From positions 1 to 48,452 of the forward strand of contig CBDCLY010000018.1 of the NCBI GenBank assembly GCA_965218715.1: DNA of 48,452 bases, in the 5' to 3' direction. Source of the DNA: CBDCLY01 sp965218715. Lineage in GTDB: Bacteria > Bacteroidota > Bacteroidia > Flavobacteriales_E > Vicingaceae. The notes beneath the pieces were generated by a model that worked only from the letters and a program-made list of their open reading frames with translations, was not told the DNA's origin and made no database searches. Shown piece by piece: positions 1-8,412 of the stretch. Positions within the stretch are counted from its first letter, which is position 1. Every line of letters begins with the position of its first letter. A program made the position numbers and the translations under genes.

Positions 1-520
1 TTAGAATGTATTGCCCTGCAATATAAAACCCAAAAACTGAGCGTTCTGCCAAATTATATGGACTTTGCCAAAAAAACAATTTAGAAACACCTGCAATTAC
101 TAAGGGAAAAACAAGAAGAAAATAATTCAAATAGTCAGAAAGAAAGACACCTATTTTATAGGAAGCAGAATCTTGATTGAATTGCTGGTTGTTAGGATTT
201 ATTGCTTCCTGATTTGCAATTGGATCAAAACCTATTAAATTTCCGAATAAGATATTGATGAATAAACATAAAACCAAATACCTTACAGGCGCATAATATT
301 GCTTTCGTTTACCATCGAGATATGTTTTTATAAATTCGCCTGGATGAATAAATAACTTTTTTACCGTTTTAGGGAATGGAGTATCTAAACTAAACAAGGT
401 GTCTATTAGTTCTTTAAATATTCCTAAAAATGTGATTCTTTCAACACCTGTTTTTTGGCCACAGTATTTGCAAAATTTTTCGCTACACAACTTTTCACAA
501 TTCTTACAAGTGGATTCCAT
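1..520 (-). CDS. DUF3667-family membrane protein, C-terminal part missing
   Basis: This gene runs off the left edge; 173 residues are visible from an ATG at 520. The N-terminus is a small zinc-ribbon-like segment with Cys at residues 5, 8, 12, 17 and 20 (STCKNCEKLC, then KFCKYCGQK). It is followed by a basic segment (IHPGEFIKTYLDGKRKQYY) and two hydrophobic stretches, about residues 83-96 and 132-147, that look membrane-spanning. This layout of Cys-rich head, GKRKxYxxP motif and membrane helices is that of the DUF3667 proteins common in Bacteroidota. Their function is unknown. The gene is divergent from the methyltransferase at 569, with 48 bases between them. The family call is from recognition of the N-terminal pattern only. 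Confidence 0.7.
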   Translation of the reverse strand, partial: MESTCKNCEKLCSEKFCKYCGQKTGVERITFLGIFKELIDTLFSLDTPFPKTVKKLFIHPGEFIKTYLDGKRKQYYAPVRYLVLCLFINILFGNLIGFDPIANQEAINPNNQQFNQDSASYKIGVFLSDYLNYFLLVFPLVIAGVSKLFFWQSPYNLAERSVFGFYIAGQYIL

Positions 521-568
521 CTTTAATCTATTTTTAACAAAAAAAAGAAAATTCCAACTAGCATTCGC

Positions 569-1195
569 ATGAATAGAAAAGAGAACCAATTTCAATACAT
601 TGCTTGGGTTTATGATTTCTTAGCAAAATTGGTATTTGGTAATTCTTATTTCAAAGCCCAGCTCTTTTATCTTCCTTATCTTCAGAAAAACAGTCATGTC
701 CTTATCCTTGGTGGGGGGACTGGGGAAATTCTTGAAACATTTAAAACAGTGAAATTTAAGGGTCATATTGATTTTATCGAACCTTCAAATCAGATGCTAA
801 AAAAAGCTAAAAAAAGAAATTTCTCCAAAAGTGATTTTACCATCACCTTTTTACAAGAAAAGGCTTTTGCAAGCAAACTCCCCAAGCAAGATACTATCAT
901 TTGCAATTTCTTTTTAGATTTATTTAGTGCAAAGGAATTGGATTTAATTATTACTAGTATCTCAGATCAACTCGAACAAGATGGAAAATTACTAGTTACT
1001 GATTTCTCGCCGCCAAATGGGAAATGGAATCAATTCATTTTTAAGGTCATGTTTATTTTCTTAAAAATTACAAGCAATATTTCTAATTCTTCAATTGGAG
1101 ACATAGAAAAGAGTCTATCAAAGGAGTTTGAACTGAAAGAAATCAAGAGGTATAATAAGCACAATATATTTTCAGCAGTTTTTAATAAACTCTAG
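569..1195 (+). CDS. class I SAM-dependent methyltransferase
   Basis: The 208-residue protein has the glycine-rich SAM-binding motif I near residues 44-54 (VLILGGGTGEI) and an acidic residue at the end of the next strand (DFIEPSNQM), as in class I Rossmann methyltransferases. The later segment DGKLLVTDFSPP matches the post-motif strand of the same fold. A hydrophobic stretch (FKVMFIFLKI) near residue 160 is typical of small-molecule or quinone/lipid-type enzymes, but no substrate can be assigned. No signal peptide is present, so it is cytoplasmic. It starts at an ATG in an A-rich context and is followed after about 60 bases by the chalcone-isomerase-like gene on the same strand. Confidence 0.75.
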   Translation: MNRKENQFQYIAWVYDFLAKLVFGNSYFKAQLFYLPYLQKNSHVLILGGGTGEILETFKTVKFKGHIDFIEPSNQMLKKAKKRNFSKSDFTITFLQEKAFASKLPKQDTIICNFFLDLFSAKELDLIITSISDQLEQDGKLLVTDFSPPNGKWNQFIFKVMFIFLKITSNISNSSIGDIEKSLSKEFELKEIKRYNKHNIFSAVFNKL

Positions 1196-1255
1196 GTCTG
1201 GAATAATTATTGGAAATGAAATTCTTTTATGCTTAATTTCATCAAAATTTTATAT

Positions 1256-1816
1256 ATGAGATCTTTACTTTTTATTATCGGACTAAGTTTATTGAGTACC
1301 CCGGGCAATGCCCAATCAGAAATATCTGGGGTTACTCCTGCAAAATCAATCAATATTTCTGGAGAATCCATACAATTTAATGGTGCAGGTTTAAGGGAAA
1401 AGTTTTTTCTTGACCTATACGTCGGTTCTCTTTACCTAAGCAACAAAACAAAGGATGCTTCTACCATTATTAATGCAAACGAAACCATGGCCATTACTTT
1501 GGATATAGTATCTGGTTTAATTTCTAGCGAAAAGATGATTTCTGCTGTAGACGAAGGATTTATTAAATCTACAGATGGAAACACCGCCCAATTTGAAAAA
1601 GAAATTGCTCAATTTAAATCTGCATTTTCTGAGGAAATTACAAAAGGGGATCATTATGTCATTTCTTATTCTAAATCTGACGGAACAAGTGTTTCGAAAA
1701 ATGGTAAAAAGCTAACTTCAATTGCCGGATATGAGTTTAAAAAAGCCTTGTTCGGAATCTGGTTAGGGAAAGAACCTGCTGATGACGATTTAAAAGAAGG
1801 TATGTTAAACGAATAA
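1256..1816 (+). CDS. chalcone isomerase-like secreted protein
   Basis: The protein resembles the bacterial chalcone-isomerase-like (Chalcone_3) family: an ISGVTPAKSI start, the motif NGAGLREKFFLDLYVGSLYL, and the C-terminal YEFKKALFGIWLGKEPADD. Family members are small periplasmic proteins of unclear activity; they are not known flavonoid enzymes in bacteria. I chose the ATG at 1256 because it gives a compact signal peptide (MRSLLFIIGL, cleavage after about residue 20, NAQ|SE). An in-frame ATG nine codons upstream at 1229 is also possible. The stop codon directly abuts the stop of the convergent icmF gene, with no terminator hairpin visible between them. Confidence 0.75.
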   Translation: MRSLLFIIGLSLLSTPGNAQSEISGVTPAKSINISGESIQFNGAGLREKFFLDLYVGSLYLSNKTKDASTIINANETMAITLDIVSGLISSEKMISAVDEGFIKSTDGNTAQFEKEIAQFKSAFSEEITKGDHYVISYSKSDGTSVSKNGKKLTSIAGYEFKKALFGIWLGKEPADDDLKEGMLNE

Positions 1817-4800
1817 TTACATATTCCTTCTGTACTGTCCACCTACTTCAAATAATGAACTTGTTATTTGTCCCAAGGAACAGGATTTGCTTGCCTCCAT
1901 CAAGGCTTCAAAAATATTTTCATTCTGAATTGCCGAAAGCTGAATTTTATCCAATTCAGCTTTTGTTTTTTCTTGATTTGCCTGATGTAGGTTATTCAGC
2001 ATGCTGATTTGATAATCTTTTTCTTCTTTCGTTGCCCGAATAACTTCTCCTGGTCGCACGGTAGGTGAGCCTTTAGAACTCAAAAATGTATTCACACCAA
2101 TTATTGGGAATTCACCACTATGCTTAAGACCTTCATAATACAAGCTCTCTTCCTGAATTTTGCTTCTTTGATACATGGTTTCCATTGCACCTAGGACCCC
2201 ACCTCTTTCGGTAATTCGATCAAATTCTAACAATACTGCCTCTTCTACCAAATTGGTTAGCTCTTCAATGATAAATGCACCTTGTAAGGGGTTTTCATTT
2301 TTTGCTAGACCTAGTTCTCTATTGATGATCAACTGAATTGCCATTGCTCTTCTAACACTTTCTTCGGTTGGGGTTGTAATGGCTTCATCATATGCATTGG
2401 TATGCAAAGAATTACAATTATCATAAATTGCATAAAGTGCTTGCAAGGTAGTTCTGATGTCGTTGAAATCAATCTCTTGCGCATGCAATGACCTCCCAGA
2501 TGTTTGGATATGGTATTTCAACATTTGTGCTCTAGAATTGGCCCCATATTTTAATTTCATTGCCTTGGCCCATATTCTTCTAGCAACTCTACCAATTACT
2601 GCATATTCTGGGTCTATTCCATTGGAAAAGAAAAAGGATAAATTCGGACCAAAATCATCTATTTGCATTCCTCTACTCAAGTAGTACTCAACATAGGTAA
2701 ATCCATTGGCAAGTGTGAATGCCAATTGGGAAATTGGGTTAGCACCAGCTTCTGCAATATGGTAACCAGAAATGCTAACTGAATAAAAGTTCCTTACTGC
2801 ATTTTTTATGAAATACTCCTGAACATCTCCCATTAGGCGAAGTGCAAATTCAGTAGAAAAAATACAGGTGTTTTGAGCTTGATCTTCTTTTAAAATATCT
2901 GCTTGTACTGTTCCCCTTACCACAGATAAGGTTTCCATTTTAATTCTATTATAATCTTCTGAGGCCAAGACTTGATCACCGGTAACACCTAAAAGCATTA
3001 AGCCTAAGCCATTATTCCCTTCAGGCAATTCACCCTGGTACTTCGGTCGATCTATCCCTTTTGACTCATAAATGGAATTAATTTTTGCTTCAACTTCCTT
3101 TTCTAAACCATTTTCTTGAATAAATACTTCACACTGTTGATCAATTGCAGCATTCATAAAAAAGCCCAATAACATTGGAGCTGGGCCATTGATGGTCATA
3201 GAAACTGAGGTCATGGCATCTGCCAAATTGAATCCTGAATACAGTTTCTTTGCATCATCTAAGCAACATATTGAAACACCAGCATTTCCAATTTTTCCAT
3301 AAATATCTGGCCGATAATCTGGGTCGTTTCCATAAAGAGTAACTGAGTCAAAAGCAGTAGACAATCTCTTAGCAGGAAGACCTATAGAAACATAATGAAA
3401 CCTTCTATTTGTTCTTTCTGGTCCGCCTTCGCCAGCAAACATTCTTGTTGGATCTTCACCTTTTCTCTTAAAAGGAAACAGGCCAGCAGTATAAGGAAAT
3501 TCTCCAGGAACATTTTCCTGTAAGTTCCACTTTAAGACATCACCCCAAGCTGAAAAATTTGGAAGTGCTACTTTGGGAATCTTGCTGTGAGATAAAGATT
3601 CAACATGAGTATCCATTTTGATTTCTTTCCCCCTAACCTTGAATATATATTCAGGATTTTTATACCTATTCTTTTTCTCTTCCCAATTTTCGACAATCTT
3701 AAAATTCTTAGGATCTAAATCCAACTTGACAGCAGCAATACTTTCGTCTATGCCTTTTAATACTCTATCACGATCTTCAATTTCTAACTTAGCAATGCTT
3801 TCTCTACTTTTCTCAAGTGCATAAAGCTTTTGGGCGATCTCTGACTGTTGATCAGCCCATGCGTCATAAGATCTATTATTTTCAGCAATTTCTGATAGGT
3901 ATCTTGTTCTGCTGGGAGGAATGACAAATATCTTTTCTGACATTTCATCAGTGATTTCCATGTTAGATTTTAGATTTGAACCTGTCTTTTCCGCTAAAGC
4001 ATTCATAAGACTCAAATACAATTGATTCATTCCAGGATCATTGAACTGAGAGGCGATCGTTCCAAATACTGGTAAATCTCCTTCTGCTGCCTCAAACATT
4101 TGATGATTGCGTCTGTATTGTTTCTTAACATCACGTATTGCATCCAAAGAACCTCTTTTATCAAATTTGTTGATCGCAATTAAATCTGCGAAATCGAGCA
4201 TGTCTATTTTTTCCAATTGAGTTGCTGCTCCAAATTCTGGGGTCATTACATACAAACTTAAATCTGAGTGTTCAGTGATTTCAGTATCGGATTGACCGAT
4301 ACCAGAAGTTTCTAAAATTATTAAATCGTAGTTGGCAGCTTTTAAAATATCTATCGCCTCTTTAACATGTTTTGAAAGTGCTAGATTACTTTGTCTTGTT
4401 GCCAAGGAACGCATGTAAACTCGATCATTTTTAATTGCATTCATGCGAATTCTATCGCCTAATAATGCTCCACCTGTTTTTCTTTTTGAAGGATCAACAG
4501 ATATAATACCAATTGTTTTATCTTTAAAATCGATGAGGAACCTTCGAACCAATTCATCAACTAAAGATGATTTTCCAGCGCCTCCTGTTCCAGTAATTCC
4601 TAAAACTGGCACTTCATTCTGAGCAGCCATCTGATGCACTTGATCTAAAATTTTAGCAGATTCTTTTGGAAAATTCTCAGCGCTCGAGATTAACCGTGCG
4701 ATGGATTTTGAATTCTTTTCTCCTAAAGAATTAATTTCCCCGTTAATGTTCTGACCTGTAGGGAAATCACTTCGCTCTACAAGGTCATTAATCATCCCTT

Positions 4801-5197
4801 GAAGGCCAAACTCTCTACCATCATCTGGCGAATAGATCCTGGTAATCCCATAGGTTTGCAATTCTTCTATCTCCTCTGGAAGAATAACTCCTCCGCCTCC
4901 GCCAAATATTTTGATGTGCTCCGCACCTTGTTCCTTTAAAAGATCATACATGTACTTAAAATACTCTGTATGCCCTCCTTGATAAGAGGTCATTGCAATT
5001 GCATTCGCATCTTCTTGTATTGCAGTATTTACTACCTCTTGAACGCTTCTATCATGACCTAAATGAATCACCTCAACCCCAGTTGATTGAATAATCCTTC
5101 GCATTACATTAATTGCCGCGTCATGGCCGTCAAACAATGAAGCTGCTGTAACAATTCTTATTTTATTCTTGGGTTGATAAGGGCTAGTCATTTCCAT
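1817..5197 (-). CDS. icmF: fused isobutyryl-CoA mutase (IcmF): B12 domain, G-protein chaperone and mutase in one chain
   Basis: IcmF catalyses coenzyme-B12-dependent isomerisation of isobutyryl-CoA and n-butyryl-CoA, and in some members related branched acyl-CoAs. Three parts are visible, numbered from the ATG at 5197 (1126 residues). The N-terminal cobalamin-binding domain has LFDGHDAA with the cobalt-ligating His at about 25. A MeaB/MeaI-like GTPase has its P-loop GTGGAGKS at about 203-210 and NKFD at 343-346. The C-terminal mutase domain starts around residue 550. The position occupied by the carboxylate-binding Arg in methylmalonyl-CoA mutases (RNTY) is Gln here (QNTC, about residue 775), as in IcmF, which argues against methylmalonyl-CoA as substrate. 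An in-frame TTG at 5221 lies inside a TAATTTTG promoter element and is unlikely to be the start; ATG 5197 or 5191 is more plausible. The gene is monocistronic and convergent with its neighbour. Confidence 0.92.
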   Translation of the reverse strand: MEMTSPYQPKNKIRIVTAASLFDGHDAAINVMRRIIQSTGVEVIHLGHDRSVQEVVNTAIQEDANAIAMTSYQGGHTEYFKYMYDLLKEQGAEHIKIFGGGGGVILPEEIEELQTYGITRIYSPDDGREFGLQGMINDLVERSDFPTGQNINGEINSLGEKNSKSIARLISSAENFPKESAKILDQVHQMAAQNEVPVLGITGTGGAGKSSLVDELVRRFLIDFKDKTIGIISVDPSKRKTGGALLGDRIRMNAIKNDRVYMRSLATRQSNLALSKHVKEAIDILKAANYDLIILETSGIGQSDTEITEHSDLSLYVMTPEFGAATQLEKIDMLDFADLIAINKFDKRGSLDAIRDVKKQYRRNHQMFEAAEGDLPVFGTIASQFNDPGMNQLYLSLMNALAEKTGSNLKSNMEITDEMSEKIFVIPPSRTRYLSEIAENNRSYDAWADQQSEIAQKLYALEKSRESIAKLEIEDRDRVLKGIDESIAAVKLDLDPKNFKIVENWEEKKNRYKNPEYIFKVRGKEIKMDTHVESLSHSKIPKVALPNFSAWGDVLKWNLQENVPGEFPYTAGLFPFKRKGEDPTRMFAGEGGPERTNRRFHYVSIGLPAKRLSTAFDSVTLYGNDPDYRPDIYGKIGNAGVSICCLDDAKKLYSGFNLADAMTSVSMTINGPAPMLLGFFMNAAIDQQCEVFIQENGLEKEVEAKINSIYESKGIDRPKYQGELPEGNNGLGLMLLGVTGDQVLASEDYNRIKMETLSVVRGTVQADILKEDQAQNTCIFSTEFALRLMGDVQEYFIKNAVRNFYSVSISGYHIAEAGANPISQLAFTLANGFTYVEYYLSRGMQIDDFGPNLSFFFSNGIDPEYAVIGRVARRIWAKAMKLKYGANSRAQMLKYHIQTSGRSLHAQEIDFNDIRTTLQALYAIYDNCNSLHTNAYDEAITTPTEESVRRAMAIQLIINRELGLAKNENPLQGAFIIEELTNLVEEAVLLEFDRITERGGVLGAMETMYQRSKIQEESLYYEGLKHSGEFPIIGVNTFLSSKGSPTVRPGEVIRATKEEKDYQISMLNNLHQANQEKTKAELDKIQLSAIQNENIFEALMEASKSCSLGQITSSLFEVGGQYRRNM

Positions 5198-5218
5198 AAA
5201 AATTTTCTTTCTCAATGG

Positions 5219-5226
5219 CAAAATTA
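5219..5226 (-). promoter_or_regulatory. -7 promoter element for icmF
   Basis: On the minus strand this reads TAATTTTG, a perfect match to the Bacteroidota -7 consensus TAnnTTTG. It predicts transcription starting near 5212, which leaves 15-20 bases of leader before the ATG at 5197 or 5191 and excludes a start codon at 5221. No convincing -33 TTTG was found. Confidence 0.5.
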
Positions 5227-5276
5227 AGCATTGAAAATCAGTAATTCTATATAGAAACTTTTAGATAAAGGTGGCC

Positions 5277-6506
5277 TCAGAAAATGACCTTTTTGCTTAT
5301 GCTTTCGGAGCCACGAAGGACAGTAACTTTAACCTTGTCTCCTTTTTTGTATAGACTTAAGGCTTTCATATAAGACATCATATCGGTAACCTCTGTTTTG
5401 CCCATTTTTACAACTACATCGCCTTTTTCGAAACCTGCCTTTTTAGCTGGTTTATTTTCCGAAACTCCATCAATCCTCATTCCTTCTCCCTGAAATAAAT
5501 AATCTGGCATTACCCCTAAGGTTACAGTAAACCTAGGTGTTTCAGAGCTATCTTGCTTTGTCTTGGTAAATTCTAATTTCCCTAACTCTTGTGAATTGGC
5601 AATGATTGAAAAAATAAAATCACCAATTAGGTCGATGCCTTCAAAATTTATTTTATCAAAAACATCACTGGGCTTGTGGTAATCTTCATGTTGACCAGTA
5701 AAGAAATGAAGCACAGGAATTTCTTGAAGATAAAATGAGGTATGATCAGATGGACCCACTCCTGACTCTGAGGTCACCAATTTTAATTGATCAGTATTTG
5801 ATTCATTTAAAATAGATTCCCAGGAAGGACTAGTTCCCACCCCGTTTATGGCCAGGCCTCTTTTTAACTCTAACCTTCCAACCATGTCCATATTGATCAT
5901 AAAGCTGACATTCTCCATTTCTATGCTAGGGTTTTTGCAAAAATAATTTGAACCCCATAATCCCTGCTCTTCTCCTGAAAAACCAATAAAAAGAAAATTG
6001 AATTCATCCATCTTTTCACTTGACTTCATTCTTTCTGCTAGTTGCAGCATTAGGCCTACACCACTTGCATTGTCATCTGCCCCAAAATGAATCATCTTTT
6101 CTTCTCCTGCATATAAAGAGCCAGCCTCACCATATCCTAAGTGGTCATAATGCGCGCCAATTACAACTGTATTTTCCGCTTCATTATCAAGATAACCAAC
6201 AATGTTTTTTACTATAACTGGACTTGCATTTGAATCTACTCCACCATGTGGATTGCTAGGTTTTTCAAGGCTAAATTCTTGGGTAAATGAATCAGCGTTT
6301 GGAGCTGCTTGAAGTCCAATTTCCTCCATTCTTGTTTTAATGTACTCCAGGGCTAAATCTGCACCAAGAGTTCCTGTCTCCCTTCCTTCTAATTCGGGAG
6401 AAGAAAGGTATTCAACATCCTTACTTATTTGAGATATATTCGCTTGCTGAGCAAGGCCTGAACAAACAAAGGATAGAAATAAAAAAAGTGAAATTAGGCG
6501 ATTCAT
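5277..6506 (-). CDS. secreted M28-family metallopeptidase with C-terminal PDZ domain
   Basis: This 409-residue protein has a signal peptide (MNRLISLFLFLSFVCSGLAQ). The M28 di-zinc aminopeptidase domain shows the expected ligands: AHYDH (His119), GADDNASG (Asp144), the SGEEQG pair (Glu179/Glu180), MDMVGR (Asp207) and EDYHKPSD (His277). The last roughly 80 residues (SENKPAKKAGFEKGDVVVKMGK) form a PDZ domain, which usually binds peptide C-termini. The likely role is removal of N-terminal residues from peptides in the periplasm or outside the cell. A TAGCTTTG promoter element lies upstream, and a TolB-like lipoprotein gene is divergent from it. Substrate specificity cannot be read from the sequence. 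Confidence 0.88.
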   Translation of the reverse strand: MNRLISLFLFLSFVCSGLAQQANISQISKDVEYLSSPELEGRETGTLGADLALEYIKTRMEEIGLQAAPNADSFTQEFSLEKPSNPHGGVDSNASPVIVKNIVGYLDNEAENTVVIGAHYDHLGYGEAGSLYAGEEKMIHFGADDNASGVGLMLQLAERMKSSEKMDEFNFLFIGFSGEEQGLWGSNYFCKNPSIEMENVSFMINMDMVGRLELKRGLAINGVGTSPSWESILNESNTDQLKLVTSESGVGPSDHTSFYLQEIPVLHFFTGQHEDYHKPSDVFDKINFEGIDLIGDFIFSIIANSQELGKLEFTKTKQDSSETPRFTVTLGVMPDYLFQGEGMRIDGVSENKPAKKAGFEKGDVVVKMGKTEVTDMMSYMKALSLYKKGDKVKVTVLRGSESISKKVIF

Positions 6507-6518
6507 TATTTTTTTTTA

Positions 6519-6526
6519 CAAAGCTA
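6519..6526 (-). promoter_or_regulatory. -7 promoter element for the M28 peptidase gene
   Basis: The minus strand reads TAGCTTTG, matching TAnnTTTG exactly. Predicted transcription start is near 6512, giving a leader of about six bases before the ATG at 6506. It is one half of a divergent promoter region. Confidence 0.45.
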
Positions 6527-6557
6527 AACAATCCAATTAGGAGAAAACTGAAAAACC

Positions 6558-6565
6558 TATCTTCG
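6558..6565 (+). promoter_or_regulatory. probable -7 promoter element for the TolB-like lipoprotein gene
   Basis: The plus strand reads TATCTTCG, one mismatch from TAnnTTTG, placed 14 bases before the ATG at 6580. It is divergent from the element at 6519. Confidence 0.35.
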
Positions 6566-6579
6566 CCCAAAAATTAGCC

Positions 6580-7680
6580 ATGAGAAATTGTTTCGGTTTA
6601 TTATTTTTCATTTTTGTTGTTGCCTGTAGTAATCCAAAAGCAGAAAAAAATACAGAAAATGAAGTCCAAGAATCATCCAAGGTCAATCACATTAAAGAAG
6701 GTGAAACTAACTTTAAGTCTTTAACTCAGCTTTCTTTTGGAGGCGATAACGCAGAGGCATATTGGAGTTTTAATGACCAATACCTCGTATTTCAAGCAAA
6801 CAATCCGAATTGGGAAATCTCTTGTGATCAAATCTATTATTTCGATTGGAAGAATGAAAATTTAAAAGATAAAATCCCCAAGCAACTGAGCACAGGTTAT
6901 GGAAGAACAACCTGCTCCTATTTTCTTCCTGGAGATACGAGTATCGTATATGCTTCAACACATTTATCTGACAGTGCATGCCCGCCCACACCCGAAAGAA
7001 CAAATGGGAAATACGTTTGGCCTATTTATGAAAGTTTCGACATTTTCATTTCCAACTTAGATGGTGATATTATTCAACAAATTACGAATGAGCCCGGATA
7101 TGATGCTGAGGCTACAGTTTCTCCTTTAGGTGATCGTATGGTGTTTACTTCAATGAGAACCGGAGATTTGGAATTATTTACCTGCAATATAGATGGCAGT
7201 GATGTAAAGCAAATTACGGATGAGCTTGGATATGATGGTGGTGCATTTTTCTCTCCAGATGGCAAACAGCTAATTTTCAGGGCGTCTAGACCAACAACCG
7301 AAGAAGAGATTACTGAATATAAATCCTTACTTGCAGAAGGATTGGTTCAACCAACAGACATGGAGCTTTTCATTTGCAATAGTGATGGAAGTGAGCTGAG
7401 GCAGTTAACCGACCTTGGGAAGGCAAACTGGTGTCCATTTTTTCATCCCTCTGGAGAGCAAGTTATTTTTGCTTCTAATCATGCTTCAGAAAGAGGTTTC
7501 CCTTTTAATCTTTATCTAATCAATACCGATGGATCAAATTTGAGACAGGTAACTCATGATGACACTTTTGATGCTTTTCCTGTTTTTTCAAACGATGGAA
7601 AAAACTTAGTCTTTTCGTCGAACAGAAACAATGGTGGAACTCGTGAAACGAACCTATTTATGGCAGAGTGGAAAGATTAG
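6580..7680 (+). CDS. TolB-like beta-propeller lipoprotein (PD40 repeats)
   Basis: The N-terminus is a lipoprotein signal with a lipobox ending at Cys16 (FIFVVAC), so the protein should be lipid-anchored. The rest of the 366 residues contains repeated PD40 units of the form D-A-x-x-S-P-x-G-x-x-h-x-F-x-S, for example EATVSPLGDRMVFTSMRTG, GAFFSPDGKQLIFRASR and PFFHPSGEQVIFASN. This indicates a single TolB-type beta-propeller that binds another protein or a surface ligand. No catalytic residues are evident. The last four bases overlap the stop of the convergent gene at 7677, so the two transcripts must read through each other's ends. Confidence 0.8.
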   Translation: MRNCFGLLFFIFVVACSNPKAEKNTENEVQESSKVNHIKEGETNFKSLTQLSFGGDNAEAYWSFNDQYLVFQANNPNWEISCDQIYYFDWKNENLKDKIPKQLSTGYGRTTCSYFLPGDTSIVYASTHLSDSACPPTPERTNGKYVWPIYESFDIFISNLDGDIIQQITNEPGYDAEATVSPLGDRMVFTSMRTGDLELFTCNIDGSDVKQITDELGYDGGAFFSPDGKQLIFRASRPTTEEEITEYKSLLAEGLVQPTDMELFICNSDGSELRQLTDLGKANWCPFFHPSGEQVIFASNHASERGFPFNLYLINTDGSNLRQVTHDDTFDAFPVFSNDGKNLVFSSNRNNGGTRETNLFMAEWKD

Positions 7681-8411
7681 AACCCAGTATGTCTGCCTTT
7701 CACATGCTCAATAAGAACCCCAACACAACCTGATTCATTGATTTTAAGTTTTCTGGTATTGTTTGATTCGCCTGGAACACTTACTTCAATTATTAAACTC
7801 ATTGAGCCTTGCGCTGTAAATTCTATTGAGGGAGAATAAGAATCTTCGGCATTGTCGTATAATAACTCTTTTACAATTTTAAATTTTGGTTCATTCGACA
7901 CAGGAGATGAACTATTGTCACCATAGGATGATGATGAACTTTCTGAGTAGGAGTCATCTGAGTAGGCATCATCAGAATAGGCATCATCGGAGTAATCATC
8001 TGAATAATCATCATCCGAATAATCGTCGGAGTAATCATCCTCTGAATAATCGTCTTCTGAAAAAGATTCTTCTTCCTTTACTTCTTCAACCACTTCTTCT
8101 ACTGCTTCAATTTCCTCTTCTTTGATCAAAACTCTTTCTCTTTCATATATTCTAAACTGAATTTGAGATCCTATCATTTCATCAGCACAAACAGTTACTC
8201 TATAATCAAGGCCATTGTATGCTACTAAATGGAAAGAGGAGGTTTGACCTTTTGCCATGATTGCACTTTTCGATTGGCTATCGTATTTCATAGGAAAGCT
8301 CTCTTTGTCTACACAATTTTTTCTATGAAAATAATTGCATTCACTTTGCGCCATGCTAACTCCTGCAGTACCTGCTAGAAAAATAATTATTAGGCTAATT
8401 TTTTTTATCAT
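7677..8411 (-). CDS. secreted protein of unknown function with an acidic Ser-Asp-Tyr repeat
   Basis: I do not recognise a named family. From the ATG at 8411 the protein has 244 residues and a clear signal peptide (MIKKISLIIIFLAGTAGVSMAQ), which is why this start is preferred over the in-frame ATG at 8444, which overlaps the upstream gene. A Cys-containing N-domain (SECNYFHRKNC, then YRVTVCADEM) is split from a C-terminal beta-rich region (SLIIEVSVPGESN) by a long acidic linker: a Glu-rich part, then about ten SDDY-like units at residues 118-157. Only one base separates it from the upstream lipoprotein gene, so they are probably co-transcribed and act together in the envelope. The linker may bind calcium or act as a spacer; this is inference. 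Confidence 0.65.
   Translation of the reverse strand: MIKKISLIIIFLAGTAGVSMAQSECNYFHRKNCVDKESFPMKYDSQSKSAIMAKGQTSSFHLVAYNGLDYRVTVCADEMIGSQIQFRIYERERVLIKEEEIEAVEEVVEEVKEEESFSEDDYSEDDYSDDYSDDDYSDDYSDDAYSDDAYSDDSYSESSSSSYGDNSSSPVSNEPKFKIVKELLYDNAEDSYSPSIEFTAQGSMSLIIEVSVPGESNNTRKLKINESGCVGVLIEHVKGRHTGF
7941..8060. repeat. short tandem repeat encoding the SDDY/SDDAY linker
   Basis: This AT-rich array of 12-15-base units (variants of tcatc-gaata on the plus strand) encodes about ten copies of SDDY, SDDDY, SDDAY and SEDDY on the minus strand. Units are multiples of three, so unit gain or loss would change linker length without breaking the frame. Confidence 0.75.
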
Positions 8412-8412
8412 T

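Noticed and set aside
7941..8060. CRISPR-like array
   Set aside because: Units are 12-15 bases with no unique spacers, and the array is inside a coding frame; no cas genes are present.
7886..8125. Plus-strand frame of His/Asn/Arg repeats
   Set aside because: It is the antisense shadow of the acidic SDDY repeat, with strongly skewed composition and no gene-like context.
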